A stretch of 64,000 nt of DNA from NCBI RefSeq assembly GCF_021347895.1, contig NC_067125.1:5598268-5662267 (forward strand), in the 5' to 3' direction. This document shows positions 36,401 to 51,400 of the stretch, one piece after another. Source of the stretch: Acanthochromis polyacanthus. Taxonomy: Eukaryota; Chordata; Actinopteri; Pomacentridae. The position numbers and the translations under genes were made by a program. How positions within the stretch are numbered: the stretch's first letter is position 1; each line of letters opens with the position of its first letter. A model generated the notes under the pieces. It saw only the letters and a program-made list of their open reading frames with translations, made no database searches and was not told where the DNA came from.

Positions 36401-39400
36401 AGCACTCATTACTACCAAACTGTTCTTATTCAGTGTTCAGTCAAAAAGAACTCGTTTCATTTACTTCTTTGACACACTTTTAACTTAAAGGTTAAAGCAG
36501 ATTTGCTCAGTGAGTTTGAGGAGTTGTTCATTTCTCTTATTCACAAGTTTGGACCACTTTTACAACGGAGTTTTTTTGTTCCCACATGCTAATAATCTTA
36601 ATCCTGTCAGAGCCTTTTCAGGTGTAGGCAGATTTCTCAACTCTAATAGTATTTTTCCACTTAAAACGATGAATGTTCACCCCTGATTACAGTTTCAAAA
36701 TCAATCTTTGGAGGGATTTTTCCTTCTCTTCAGAATTTTTCAATAATTTCATTAGTGTACTACTAAATGTCCAGAATTGTGAAAATGGCCATAAGAAGTT
36801 TTTAGAAAGTGACACAAAACTTTCAGCTTGCCTGCTACTGTCAGGGAAGAATATTAAGCTTGCAGTGAGCTAAAACTGAGAAAATGAGCAAATCCTCACA
36901 TTTGCTGACAGGCTCTCCCTTTTCTGATAAATGACCCAATGATTCATCGACTGTGAGGCTGCACTCTTATTTATTTTCAATCAGCTGATCAGCCCGTTAA
37001 ATTATGGTTTCAGTGGTACGTGGGAGGTAACGTTGAAACTATTAGACCTCCTTCAGAGCCTGAAATGCTGTACGGACAAGACATGTTGAGTCATCTGTAT
37101 TTATATGGCCCACAATCACAGATTTGTATTAAAGGAGTCTGAACAACGCAGTCCACTTCATTCTTGTTGGAGTGTAGGATGAAGGTTAATGTTAAGTGGT
37201 TCAATGCTGGCACTCACACTGGGCCTGCTGGGAGCCGGCCAGTATTTACATCTACAGTGCCCTTCATCTGCACTAGGTGCCCTTGAACAAAGTACTGAAC
37301 CTCCATAAAAAATCCAGGGTTGTTGTGGCAGAACCTGTGTATGTGCAGGGCCATGTTTATGTCTAAGGAAAATACGCAATGCTTTTTAGTGATATTTTCT
37401 CAGTGAGTGGATTAATCAAGAATGTGACTGATAAAATGTTGAAGTAACTTCCTCTGACACAAATGCTAAACATTCTCTGCTTTCAGAATATTTGTACCAG
37501 AACAATTTTGATGCTTTGGACAGTTAGTTGGACAAGATGAAACACTCAAAGTCTTGGGCTTTAGGTGGTGTTCATTGTTTCTTTACTTTATATACATCAA
37601 GAAAAGGATCGATCATCACTTGTGAAAATAATGTTCAGATGAATCAGCAGTGAATATAACTGCTGACCCTCTGAAGCCCAAAGCCCAACGTTTGAAATTG
37701 ATGTTTTCTTTAAAATAATGGCTTGAATTAGACCATTTGCCCGAGGCAGAAACTATAAAACAGAAAGAATTATTACAGTTTAAAATTGTCGGCCATCTTG
37801 TTTCATCAGGTAAAACAGGAAAATATAAGAGTGAATTTGTAATATTTTATATGTGTCATTTAATAAATTGCGATAAGTAAACTATTTTGAACAGATCCAA
37901 TATAAAACGATAAATTCTGCCCTCCTTAGCACAACTGAGAAACCACGAGTGACTCAATTGTGACATTTTTTTTTGGGTGACCAATAGGCTGCACATATTG
38001 AAGCAGATGGAAAACAAGAGATTGAGAGGACAATACTTGATCATAGGGCTGGACCCAAATATCCGAATATTCGTTCGCTACGGCGGTATTCGGATATTAA
38101 TTTTGGTATCCGAATATTCGCCCCCCCCACCCCGGTCGGAAGTTACCGGGCGGAAAGAATATGCGGCGTTCTATTCGGAGCTCGTCTCTTCCCTGCCCCT
38201 TCGGCCCACTTCGGCTCATCCTGCCGTGTTCGACTCATCTCGGCTCTGACGTCACGCTTCACTTTGTTGCATAAACACAAGACAAGATGCTGAAGACCTC
38301 CGCTGTTTGGGAATTCTTCAGTTTAACTGAAGACAAAACGAAGGCAAAATTTGGACCAGGGAGACCAGACGAACGGATCCGAATATTCGGGCCGTATCCG
38401 CCACAAGCCCCAAACACTGAGAATTAAGTACGTTTGATCCTCTATTGAGAATAAAACCTCCATAACAGTAGCCATTTCTTGAACAATTAAGTTCAACAGT
38501 GAACTGTTGCACACAGGCCAAAGAAAATAAAGATATCTGACTCGGTTAAAAATGTTTGTAGCTTTTCCTCAGTCTTTTTAGAATTACTCTTTTTAAAATG
38601 GAGTTAAATGGTTTTTTTTCTCCATTAAACCCTGCAAAAGTTGCAGAAATAAGCATAGATATAGTGTTATGTTTAGTTTGACCAAAAGTTTCCAGTGTGA
38701 AGTGGGAGCATTTTACTGAGGATCTTCAGTCATGTCAGAGAACTGCCTCAAGCAAATTCATTAGTGTGATTATCACTGGAGGAGCTGGAGTACCCCAGGG
38801 TGATGTAAATGTTCTCGCAGTGGCTCGGTCTTACTCTAATCTGTGAAGGAAGTGAGCATAATGATGGCAGTATCTCCTTGTTTGTTTGGAAAAGGAGGAG
38901 TAACCAGTCCCACAAACCGTCTTAGAGAACTGTCTGCGACTGTCGGCTGTCTAAACTGCTGCTGACATGCGGTCTCTGGGCGGCCTGAAGAGCCCATAGC
39001 AACCGCATTGTTTGTTGTTTCCTAAACTGAACAGAAAGTGGGGCGGGGGAGCAGCGGGAGACATCTTGAACTTGTCTACCAGGCTGAATGAAACTGTGGA
39101 GACAAAGTCCTTTTAAAAAGCCTTTATATGTGTTTGTGCCTGCGTGAGAAGGCGTTTGTCCTCCCCGCTTGTAATTACAGAGTGGGTGTTTCTTAAAGCG
39201 AGACACAGAGTGAAGGCAGCTCAGTTGGATAGAGTGAGACGACATCCCCTGTGTTTCTGTGTGCCGGGTCATGTTCTGGTACCTCCTATAGAGGCATGGC
39301 AGTAAAACACTGCGTTGGCAGCAGCACATCTATACACTGAGACTCTGTTTAACAGCAAACAGGGAGGTGGAACCTGCTATTTACTGCAGGACCAGAAGAC

Positions 39401-42400
39401 CTTGCAGAGCAGTTATTGAACAAAATTCATTTAAAAAAAGTTTTTTTTCCTCAGAAGTAAGCAGTTAATGGCATATTGGATTTGCTCTTTATCATAGATG
39501 GAGCGCGCGAAAGTGAAACTGGTTCTAGTTAGTCATAGTTTGCTAGTTTGTAAGCTCACAACTCATTGCCATTTAAGGGGAATGTAAAAATGTGATTTTT
39601 TTTTTCCTTCAGCTGCAGGATGTAAAACAGTTTTTGTTATCCAACAGACGTTTCCTCTTTGACCAGAATAACGAAATGTTTGGTCAGAGTGACACTAACA
39701 TTTGAAAATGCTGGATTTAAAAATTGGCTCCACTCCTGGAAAACATTTTGTCATTCTGGGCAGATCTTAGACATCGGTGGGGTCAATGGAAATATCATTT
39801 GCTCTATTAAAAATAAGAATTGAGTGAGTAACATACAGAGTGCTGAGGCTAGAGATGGAGTGGAGTCCAGTTTAAGATATGTGAAGTGAGAGGTACAATG
39901 ACTTTGATGGGTAAGTAAGAACATCCATTTAAAGTGACGTCTGTGTAGGAAGAAGATGATCAAGAAGATGCTGAAAAAATCAGTAAATTCAAAACATTTC
40001 TGCCAACTGATTGAGTGAGGTAAACTGTTGCACAACAGCAGAGCTCTGACGTTGAGAGTACATGGGGGTGCGTGTCTTGGAGGGTTTACTAACATCTCAA
40101 CCCCCACCTCTGTTTCAGAAGTAAGAATACAAATGCAAACCCCACTCATGATTTAAATTACTAAGAAAAACAGCTTTCTAAAACAGTTTCTTCTTGTAGA
40201 AATGATCCTTATGCATACTGCCATAACTAATAAGGACACATGACATGATCAATGGGCATGGATTAGTTGCTCAAATGGGAAAAAATACAAAAAAGGAACA
40301 GCAGTAATGATGAAAACTAAGAGCAAAGATTTCTTTAGCAGCACAACAGCAATGCTTGTACTTCATTGTCTCTGTTGAATTAACCACTTGTGGTCTTAAC
40401 TGGTCCTGTGATAAGCGTTTGAGAGATCAGTGAATGAGCATAGTGACAGTAAGGCCCAATCAGAAAGCGAACGTGATGTCAAGGTCGTAGTTTCATAAAG
40501 TCCCAGTCTCTGCACATCGAGACTAAAAATCAAAATTTTCAAATGAACTGTAAAGATAATGAAAAGGCAAGTGGTGTTAAAATAGTGTGAATTAGTCACA
40601 CGGCTGTGCTGCTGAAACTTAGTGGGCGCTAGTTGTGGTTTGCTAATTGGGTTTGAGTTTGATTTAAATCCTGTGAAAGATCATATCTAATATAATGTCA
40701 AGCACTGTAGTAGATACCCATTTGTTGTTTGACACGTATCACATTTTAAGATGGACCAACGAAACCTCCAGTGTGAGACGGACCTCCAGTAGCTAGCAGA
40801 ACCGCAACTAGCCAGATGTGTTAGAACTTTGGCTTTCTCTCTGAAAGGAAGAAAGAAAGAAAAAAGCTTTTGTTGCCTTCACGTAATTTGTTCAGTATTG
40901 TACTTTGTAATTAACCAAATATGTAGAACTATTTTCCAATAGTTCCACATATCGGAAAATACACCTGTTAACGTTATTTCTTTCTTACATCAGATAAGAG
41001 GATACCATTCCGAGCTAGTTCTAGCAGCCGGTTAGTTTAGCGTAGCACAAAGACAGGAATTGGGGAAACGGCTAGCACTGGTTCTGTCTGAAAGTACCTC
41101 CATCTCTAAAGCTCACCAATTAACATGTAACAAACATCTGAGAACTACTGTTGTGTTTTACTGTTACTCAATTTTTTTCCCGACTTTATGCTAAGCTAGC
41201 CTTAGTTGCTTGTTAAAGCTTCATATTTAATATATAGCCATGAGAGTAGTGCCAAACTCATGTAATTATTGGAAAAATTGTGAATAGACTTTCCAAGATC
41301 CCTAATTATTCCTTTGAAGGCACTAACTTAAACCACACCTTCAGCTAACATGAAGGAATGTCATTCTTATGGATTTAATGAAGAGTTAAGTTCAGGGCGT
41401 GCACGATTTTATACATACTGTAACCGCAAACTTTTATGTTTGCGTGTTATAGCCCCCGTGTCTTTGTTTTTATTTCATGTCGTCACTTGTGCAATTCCAT
41501 AAAGACAAAAATAGCCTCCCAAAAAGCTCTACTGGGACAAGATTATCATTACTGAGGTAGATGGAAAATGTTCCCAGTTGTCCTTAATAATTTAACACAT
41601 CACTCTGGATGGGACTTTTAACTTGATGCAACAAGGTTTGTTAAACGTTGACATTCTGCTGGACAAACTGACAGAAAAAGCAAATACGTGTCTTCTAGGA
41701 CATCGCTTGGAAAAAAACTTGGCTGAGAGTCAAATTATTCTGAGTTTCCTTCAGCGTCACAGACATCCAGTGATAATGCAAACAGAAGAGGGTAATAGCT
41801 AATTTAGCTTACTTTTATTGGTGCCAGTTTGACAAAATGTAGGGCTGGCTCCCAAACAGGCCTATTCAACGGTGTTACCACGAGATCGGCTAAAACATTT
41901 CCATGCTCCTCCGTTTCCACGCAAAAATTGAACTTCACACTGAGCTGGCGAAATGTAGAAGAACGAAAGAGGGTCTTTTCGTGGGAAAATGACAAAGATT
42001 CACTTTAAACTGCAAGGACAAAAATTACAGGGGGAGCAGTGAGGTTGTTAAAACAGAGGGTCATCGAGGCATCAATTATTACTGGATAGGGAGTGAAAAG
42101 TTACTCGTGCACACACTAAGGACTGGGCTTGAATCACTGAGCTATGAGGGTAATATTACAATTACTGCACCTCCCTGAGAGATGTACATCTTGTCAAAAT
42201 GTGACTCACACTGGAAAAAATGCTCCTCTCAAAACAAGAAAAAAAAACTTCTTTCAAGGAACTTCTACCTTGAAATAAGTGAAACAAATCTGCCAATAGA
42301 ACAAGTGAAAAATGTCTTGGTACGATTTCTCGAAATAAGATATGATATTTAGAAACTTGAGATCTCAAAATTAGCTGGAAAACTTATTTTAAGCTCTATT

Positions 42401-45400
42401 TTACCAGGACTGTAAAGCTTAGGTGTCTGAAAATAAGCCAGATATGCATAAAAGAAGCAGTTTTTCACTCAAAAATAAATTTTCGCTTTCATGTAACCTC
42501 CTAATTTGAGATGCACTAACCCTCCTGCTTTCTTCATTTAATGGCAGCAAAAAATATTCTTTCCTTGTCTGGAAAAAAAAAAAATCAGCAAAAAATTCCC
42601 CAAATTTCTGAAAATTTGCAAAACATTCAGGAAGAAAATTCCAGTAATTCCTTAAAAGTTTCCCTTAAATGTTTTATTTTTAAAAAATCCCCCAAATTTG
42701 GCAAGAAAATTCTTGTAAATATTTTCAAAAAATGAGCAAAAATCTTTCCCTTAAAATATCTAAAGTGATTATATACACACACACACACACACACACACGT
42801 TTATACATTTTCAAACTTTAAAACGAATCAATTTGAAGGTTAAACGTACTTTGAGTTTTCTTGTAAAATTCAACTCAAAACAAGATAATTTCAAGATTGT
42901 TTGACTTATCAAGATATTTAAGATGCCTTGTCCTAAAACAAGTCCCTACATCTTGCCGAAATGCCACTTGTTGAGTGAATGTATCTTAAATCTAGTGGGA
43001 TGAGACATTTTGACTAAAAATAAGACAAACAGACTTGGTAAGATTTTGAGTTTTTGCAGTGCGCAAGATGTCATTTCTTGGTATGAAGCTGAAATCCAGT
43101 CTGTTTACATCTCTCAACCAATACTGGCCTTCACATACACTGAACGTTTAGACACTAAACCCCTCTTTGTTCTCTTTGAAATGTTATTAGCCACAACAAC
43201 CTTTGGACTAGTACAACTTACCCGCACAAAGGACAATATTGACATTAGATAGATGCACGTATTGCATGGCACATGAGGTCAACAGCATAATCGTGTCGGG
43301 TAAATAGGGCATTCAGGGGACAAGGGGAAGGCATTCTGAGACTCACAGGCAGGATTCCTCAGCACCCTGTTATGTTATTGTATTTCTCGACTGCAGAAAC
43401 TCGCAGCTCGGTGAGGAGGCAGGGCGTGGAGCTGCAGGGCCTGTAATTAGTCACAGTTGACTCACTGTCATGACAGATTTTCTTGCCCGTGAGCGTGTGC
43501 GTTAAAACCATTTCACACACAGCCTGCTACTCATTCACACAACTGATTACCAAAAAACAAAGTTATGTGAACAGCGAGCCTCGAAAGGAGTTTATTCAGG
43601 GAAAAGACTCTTATTGTGAAATCAACAGGAGTGTGGAGCTCAGAGGCAGTGAGGAGCTGCTGGGAGAACGCTGCTCCGCTGATACACGAGTACACCGATT
43701 TATCAGCAGCGCTGCGACTCACACTCACTGTCTGTTCACCGTTTTTAGATTAATTGATCAGTTGTTTGGTGTATAGAATGCCAGAAAATGGTGAAAAAAG
43801 CCAATCAGAGTTTCTCGATATCCGAGTTGATAAATATCTTATTTTGTCCACAACTCAAAGGTCTTCAGTTTACGGTCGTAGAGGAAGAAAGGGACCTGAG
43901 AATTCACATTTAAGAAGCTGCAATCAGAGCACTTTGACTTCATGTCAAAAGGATTCAAATCAACAAATGGTTTCTTCAGATAGTTGGTGATTAATGGAAC
44001 AGCTCATCTTAATCAGTTAATTGTTGCACTTCTGTTTTTCTGGCTTTATTTATTGATCATACGGAACTTTCAATGGGTTTTGATGTTTTGGTGCTGAATA
44101 AGTGTGGCTTAATTATGTCATATCAGTTCTTTGGTTACAATATGCTGTATTGAGTTAAAGTTATTTTAGTTTATCATTCAGGCATTTTCACTCCAACAAG
44201 CTGGAGTCTTGGACTAGTACTGAAAGCAATTTTACGATACTAAATATTGGAAAGAAAACACTGACATTGACGGCCTCGGTTCAGTTATATTGGTTTAGAT
44301 ATCAAACTTCAAAGACTTGTTAAAAAGAAAAGAATAGGTCAAACCCTGTCTGTGCAAAATAGATATAAATATTCTACTATGTTATAGTGTACTGTTATAT
44401 TGAGGATGAAGGTTTGCTCTTCAGTTGAATCTCCTAACTCACGGCTTGATTGCCACCATTTTCCAGAGCTTTCACTTAAATCTCATGCATCCTTGGCCAC
44501 AAGTGGACGTATACTGGGATAAGATTGTATCATTTGTCTCTGCTCAAAGATGGTCTTTTCCCTCAGATGTGATGAAGAGCATTAGCCTAGCCGCGCTAGA
44601 CAACCCACGGCAACAAATTTAATTCTCTGCCAGGGTGGGTCTAGTTACCCTCCATAAGGCTTGAGGCTGGATTCTCCTAAAACTGGCCGGACCAATCACC
44701 ATGAAGTGTAGAGTCAGAAGGCGGGCGTAACTAAGTGACGACAGAGGCGCGACGATTCTGACAGAAACAACCGGCGCACAATAAACGGTTATCTTTCGAC
44801 TCAGCTTTGGCCACAGCCCTTAAAGATTTGAAGCTAAAATTTAACTTGAAAGATAAACAAAGGACGGCACTGAAGTGTTTCATTGAGAAGAAAGACGTAT
44901 TTGGACTTATGCCGACAGGATATGGCAAATCCTTAATATACCAGTTGACTCCGCTGGTTGGGAAGCTAATGAGACTTAGCCACAATCCGCCGGCGCTCTA
45001 GGAACTACGTCAGTCTATTCGTTGCGCTGATTGGTTGTATACCTACCCAATTGCTGCAGAGTGATTTGAAAGACAACCTTTTAGCCCGCCTCCCTCCCTG
45101 TCGAGCGTTCCTAGACCCTTGTGTCTTAAGAGCTGGGTCTAGCGTGGCTAGGCGAGAAGAGCAATCGATGCTGTTGAAAGTACTGAAATAAGACAGTAAG
45201 TGACCTGCAGCTCAGCCAGTACTGCATTTTTAGTCAAGTCGACTTTATTTATATAGCACATTAAAAAAACAACAACCAAGGTTGACCAAAATACTTTACA
45301 GTTCCAAATAGAAACAAAACACAATCTGTGAGCAAGAATGATGTATATCAACGTGTCAATGTTCAGTTAAAAGCCAGAGAGTACATGTGTGTCTTCAGTC

Positions 45401-48400
45401 GGCACTTGAAGACATCAAGGGACCGAGCGGTTCTAATTTGAACAGGTAAGCGGTCCCACAGAAAAGGCTCGGTCGCCTCTGTTTCTGAGTCTGGATCTGG
45501 GAACTTTAAGGACCATCTGATTGGCCGACCTCAGCGATGAACCTGGAGCATAAACACGTAAAAGCTCTGATAAACACGAAGGTGCCAACCCATTTATCAC
45601 CTTAAAAACAAGCAATAAAATCTTAAAAACACTTCTGAAGCAGACAGAAAGCCAGTGGAGCGATGTGCTTCCATTTCTTTGTCCCTGTTTGAAGCCGAGT
45701 AGCAGCATTTTGTACCAGCTGGAGTTTGGGCATCATAGCTAGTGAAACACCTGAGCATGTGATGGTTTCTAAATGATGTCACACCTCGTCTAGCAATTCT
45801 GTACCACAGTGTCTTGTTACTTTAATTACCAACATATACACAGATATGATGTATGCTACCAGCCAAACGTTTGGAGTCACCTCCTCATTCAATGCTTTTT
45901 ATTTATTTGTATTATTTTCTACATTGTAGATTAGTACTGATGGTTAACACTTTTTTTATTTACAACATAATTTCATATGTATTCTTTTACAGTTTTGATG
46001 TTTTCACTATTGATCTACAATGTATAAAATAATTGAATAAATGAGACGATGTGTCCAAACTTTGGACTGGTAGTGTATATGCAGTAAAAATAAAAATCAG
46101 CCAGTATATAGGCTTTGAAGATTTATCGGTGTCTTTCTTTATTTGACCACGAGATTTAAAAAAAAAAAAATAAAAATCTAAGTGAGGTAAAAGAACTTCA
46201 GGTATGACAAATATTTTGTGCATACATTGTGTCCATTTTTCTGTGGATGACTAATTTGATCTAAAACAGCATTTAGACCTTAATTTGTATGTATTAGTGT
46301 AATATTCTGGTAAATACAGAGTCTGTGGGCCACTGTGAATCAGTCCAAAGCCCTTCAGTTTGACATTTAATAGAGTTATACTCACACCTCCACTCAGTAC
46401 AGAAGACAAAACTTAACCCAAGGCCACTTGATGGTGCTTTTAGTCAAGCTATGCTGCTTCATGGCTTTTTATTAAGAGCAGAAGAATCTGTTCTGCTTCA
46501 CGTTTCACCGCTGTGAGAACTAAACCATCACTGATTCATGTGCCAAATCGACTCCTTTTTCTGTAATGACCTTTTTGTTCACGTTTTGTGTTCAGCACAA
46601 CATGGATGACATTAACCTCTGGGGGACAGTGCTACTGACACTGTTGTCTGTTTTCGTGGCTCATTAGCTGCTGAGCATATGGATGATTGTGATGATGAGA
46701 GGACTGGCCCAGTTTATGATGCTGTACTAATAAAAAGCCACTTAAAGGTTAATTTACTCATCATGGAGATAACCGCAATGATGTCATCTGGGTTATTCTG
46801 AGTTATGGGACTTTAAACATTTGCAACAAATATGCAGCTTGTACAATAAAGGTAGAGTGCGAGGACATTTTCCAAGCAGCGAAGGTCTAGTGAACAATGG
46901 AAATTCAGTGTTTGACCCGTAGTAGGGACGAAAAGTCAGGCTGTCTTGGGTTGAGCTGTTTTGGTTTTGACGATGGCAAAGAAAAAAATCCTTTCACTTG
47001 TAAGTCCTCTAACTTTACCTCTTTGTCCTATGGACTGTGTATAAACTAGGGCTGCAACTAACGATGCGTCGACTAATCGTCTGAGCACGATACGTCATCA
47101 AAAGCGAAAGTGAGCGCGCAATGCAACAGAAATCAACGTCCAACCAGAGCACGGAACATGGACGGACGTCGGCGCTGCATCGTGCATGTATTATGTATGC
47201 ACGCTGCAGCGTGGACGTCCGCGTTTAGATACAGCTGTATAGTAAACGCTGACATCCGTGTTTACAATAGATCGCGGATGTCTGCGCTGCATCATGCATA
47301 CATAATACATGCACGATGCAGCGCCAACGTCCGCTCAGACGATTAGTCAACGCGTCATTAGTTGCAGCCCTAGTATAAACATGGATGATATGGCACAGCT
47401 CCAGTTAGAAAAGGGTGCTGTTATGTCCTGACCAAAAAGTCTGCATCATAGTAGCTGGTATTGAGGACCAGACAGGAGGTGAGAGCCCATCCAGTCCATT
47501 ATAGAAAAGTAGCTTTTCTAGAAGATAATGCAGCAAAAACAGTAAATACTCACATGTTTTTACTACAGGGAAAAACCTGACATTTATTAATGTGTATTAA
47601 TCAGCTGTAGGCAGAAACATGCACATCAGTTTAATGATGCCTGGGTCACACAGGGAAAACTCCTTAACCAGCATTTAATTCAGCTAAATGATGCTTTTTT
47701 TTCTGGAGTCCAAAGGTAAACCCTCTCTAATGACCAGTCTGCAGGGAAGACTGCTGTCCCGTGTCCATCTGATCCAAGCTGTCCGGCCTGGCACTGCTCT
47801 CTCCACATGGCTGTCTGACTGACACGCTGTCTTGGCAAACACACTTGGCATATGAACCGAGCCACAGCATGCTTCATCTGTGGCAGACACACACACTCAC
47901 ACACACACACTCACACACTCGCACGTCGTTGCTGTGTCCACTAAAGATGACCTCATCGTTCCTATGACGCTAGTTAAGCTTCTACCGTTGTTTTTATTAA
48001 GAGGAGACTCTGCTACTAAAGCCCATCTCAGAAATGGAATACTGCTGGCGTCATCAGTTGTTAAAGGGACGGCATTCTGTTTAGTCCTGGGTAACTTACA
48101 TTAATGGTCCTCATGGTTTTATTCAGACCACAGTGATGGAGAGGGCTTCTGTACACGCAAGATTGGACAGTAAATGAAGTGAGGTATGTGTAAAAGTAAA
48201 GGGAAAAAATGTCCAAATAACTATTAATCTAGTCTATTTATGTGCCCTCAATACTGTTTGTGTGTGATCCTAATCTTGCTGCTACTTTACCAACAATAAA
48301 ACAAAGATATCCTGACAGCTGTGATGTAGCTCAACCTGAGGACAGCTGCTATGAAACAGCTGATTTAACTGCAGCTGATAAACTGTGTGACAGCTCACCT

Positions 48401-51400
48401 GTCTGAGGCGAAGAACAGCAGCGTTACTTGCTGTTAGAGCCTGACTGAGTCTGTCTCCATAGTGGGGTTAATTTACAATTACAGACGTCATTCATGAATT
48501 ACTGCTGTTCTTCCACGTGCGTAAATGAATTCCCTCCTTTGAGATGCTCATGTGGATCCTGCTGCTGTTTGATGCTGCAGGTATTTTATAAACTCAGAGG
48601 AAAGACTCCTATAAACAGCTTTAGCCTCTGGTAACATTTTAAACATCTTTTTGACAGACGTTTCAGCTTGGAATGCATGTAAAATTGTACAGCAAAGTGA
48701 GCAAGAAAGGTGTTTTGTAATTTTGGTTGCCAATTGTATGTCTTACTCTGTGATGGTATTGGACCAGTGTTGGTGCTGAAATGTTAAAAAAAACACACAA
48801 CCTGAAGTGCGTTTTATACTGTGTGCTGTTAAAAGTGATACAGAGGCATTACTATGTGTTGAAAAGCAAGATTGTGGTTAATCTTTTATGCCAAAGTGGC
48901 CGAGAAACATGAAGATGACACCTTAAGATGCCATCAGATTAATGGAAAGGAGTGCGTGTCTGCAGAGGGCTTTTATTGTAAAGGGTTGCATCAGAACACC
49001 GTGTCTGCTGTTACTTTGACGAGGCATGAAGTGAGTTTAGCTATATGTAGCTGAAATTGTAAGAAGATATAAAGCTTCTCTCTCTCTCAGCCCAGAATAA
49101 CAAATGACAAAGAAGTGAAGATACCACTTTGCCGTTTGCTATTCTGAGTTGAGTTTACTTTGCACAGTGAGTCATTATCTCTTTGTGTAGTCTCCTGAGT
49201 GGTTCCCGCTCTGATTGGCTCGCTTTGCGGGGTTACAGCCAGAGTCCTGTGGAGAAGGAAATCTGTTGTTGCAATACAGACTGCTTACTGCTGAAGGTCG
49301 GTAAAGGTCACAAATTGCTTAATGCATCTTTAATAAAGGCTACATTAGGCTTTTTCTCGCATGCACAAATCTCTCTGAACTGAAACCAGTTTTTCTCCTG
49401 CGTTGCCCTTGAAGTACCAGGGACTGGACTCCAGGTCTGGAGCTGTTACCCCAGGCAAAGATTTGATTAAGTGGCAATATTAAAAGAAGTTCTGCTCTGC
49501 CCTCTGTTATGATCGTGGGACAGACCACTGCCGACAACTTGAACCAGTCTGCCCTTTCCTCTTGAGCTTTCCTTTCTCTCCTCCTTTGCTTTTCTTTGCA
49601 TGTCCTTTTCCAGCCCAACATGATGTCACAAATGTTGCTAGGTCTTCCTGCATGGCTGGCATCTTTGCTACTGTCCATGAGGATTAGCAGACCAAATATA
49701 CTCTTGCACTCTTCAAACAGGACGCCACATATGTATACCAGCATCTCGCAACACAACCAAATATATCCAGCTACTGTGGGACACCAAATCTGCCCACCTA
49801 GACCTCCAAATATATCCTGCACCTACACTGCACAAACCCTCTGACCAGCCGCTGCAACTTTAATTCACACTGAAGGGGACTTTTTGCAGAATTGCACACA
49901 GAGTTCTCTATTTACTGCAGAGTTTAAAAGAATAAAGAAATAAATATTTAGACTTCAGCATCAACCTGCCCATTTGCATGTTTGTGTTTCAGTCATCAGT
50001 TTACTGTTGCGAGGAAGATGACTGTGATCTTGAGCAGTTTTGTTTGAAACTCAAACAAGGCCAAACAGGAAAAGAGAGACGCTCTGGGACAGATAAGGCT
50101 GTTGAGTATACTCCGTGGCTCTTTATCCGGGACAGCAATAAATCTGTTCTTCTGCCCGTCCAAAGGAAAGCTGCAGTAATTCAGTCTTGAGACAACACCA
50201 ACAAATATGCCACGTGTGGGTTTTCAGTAGAGGAAATCCACAGAGCCAGATTAGGGTGCATCATGTCACTTGAAGCAGCACTGCTTTCCCTCTCAACGTA
50301 ATGTTTGGAGAATTGATGGTTGAATAAAACCACCCGGAGAGACGTTCTGTTCCAACTGCAGCAGTAGTCTGCTGTTCAGTGACCTCTCCACTAGAGGGGG
50401 TCATCCTACTGCTCAGTCCCACGGTGCAGGTTCATCCTCCTGATGATGACTGCACCAGGCTGTCATACATCAAATTCACCATGTATCTGCTTGTTTCGTT
50501 TCCTTTTAAGATGCTTGGAAGTAATTGAAACACCATATTGCACAGAGGTCAAAAACACTTTAAACAGCCATTATTAATATATAAATAAGAGCTCATGAAG
50601 TTGTTAGTGCTGTGAGGAAATATAGACAAAATATATCATCTAAATATAGAATAATAAAACAATGCAAGGGTGACTGACTTGATTTTGTTAGCGAAGAGTT
50701 TTCATTGAAGTAAACAAATAAGCGCAGTCCATTTTATAATCCTGCTGTAGTAATGAAGTAATAATGATGTGCAGTTGACGTCATGATTGTGAAAAGAGGG
50801 AGTTTACAGCGTTTTGTAATCGGGAGCTCAGCTGTGACTATCGGCTGATTAACCCCATCAGTGGCCCCAGGGTATGGATTTGGTGGTGGGGCCCTTTTTT
50901 ATCTCTGTTTTACTCAACAGTCATACTGTTTCCAGAAACCGAGCTTTACTTCAATCTAGGGCTGGGCGATAAAACCGGACGATTCAAAAATTTGCCAAAT
51001 CGTAAAATCGAGGCGAGCTTAAATATATAACAATACAGATTCTTCTTCTGCCTTTCACGACTTCTGCCTCTCATCTCCTTCCGCCTAAACACTCACACCC
51101 CCGTCATGGCGGACAGAACAGCAGACCAAGAGTTGGTCGCGAGAAAAGGGCCTCATGTTACATCGATTATATGGAAGTGGTTCGACTTTGACAAGACTGA
51201 CACAGAGCAAACTACAGTCATGTGCAAGGTTTGCAAAAGTACTGTGAAAACGAAGAGTAGCAGCACAACTAACCTCTTTCAGCACCTCCAGCAGAGGCAT
51301 CCTAAAGAATGGGAAAAGTGCTGCAGCTACGGGAGTGCGGCATGGCTAGCACTAGCCATAGCAAACAGACCGCAAAAAAACAACAAAAATCGATTAAAAT

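Noticed and set aside
36391..36483. Continuation of the phldb1 frame beyond the large exon
   Set aside because: It begins at a GTGAGT donor and the known protein continues with the 61506 exon; the extension is intron.
49340..49822. 160-codon minus-strand frame
   Set aside because: No recognisable motif, no splice or promoter context, ordinary intronic composition.
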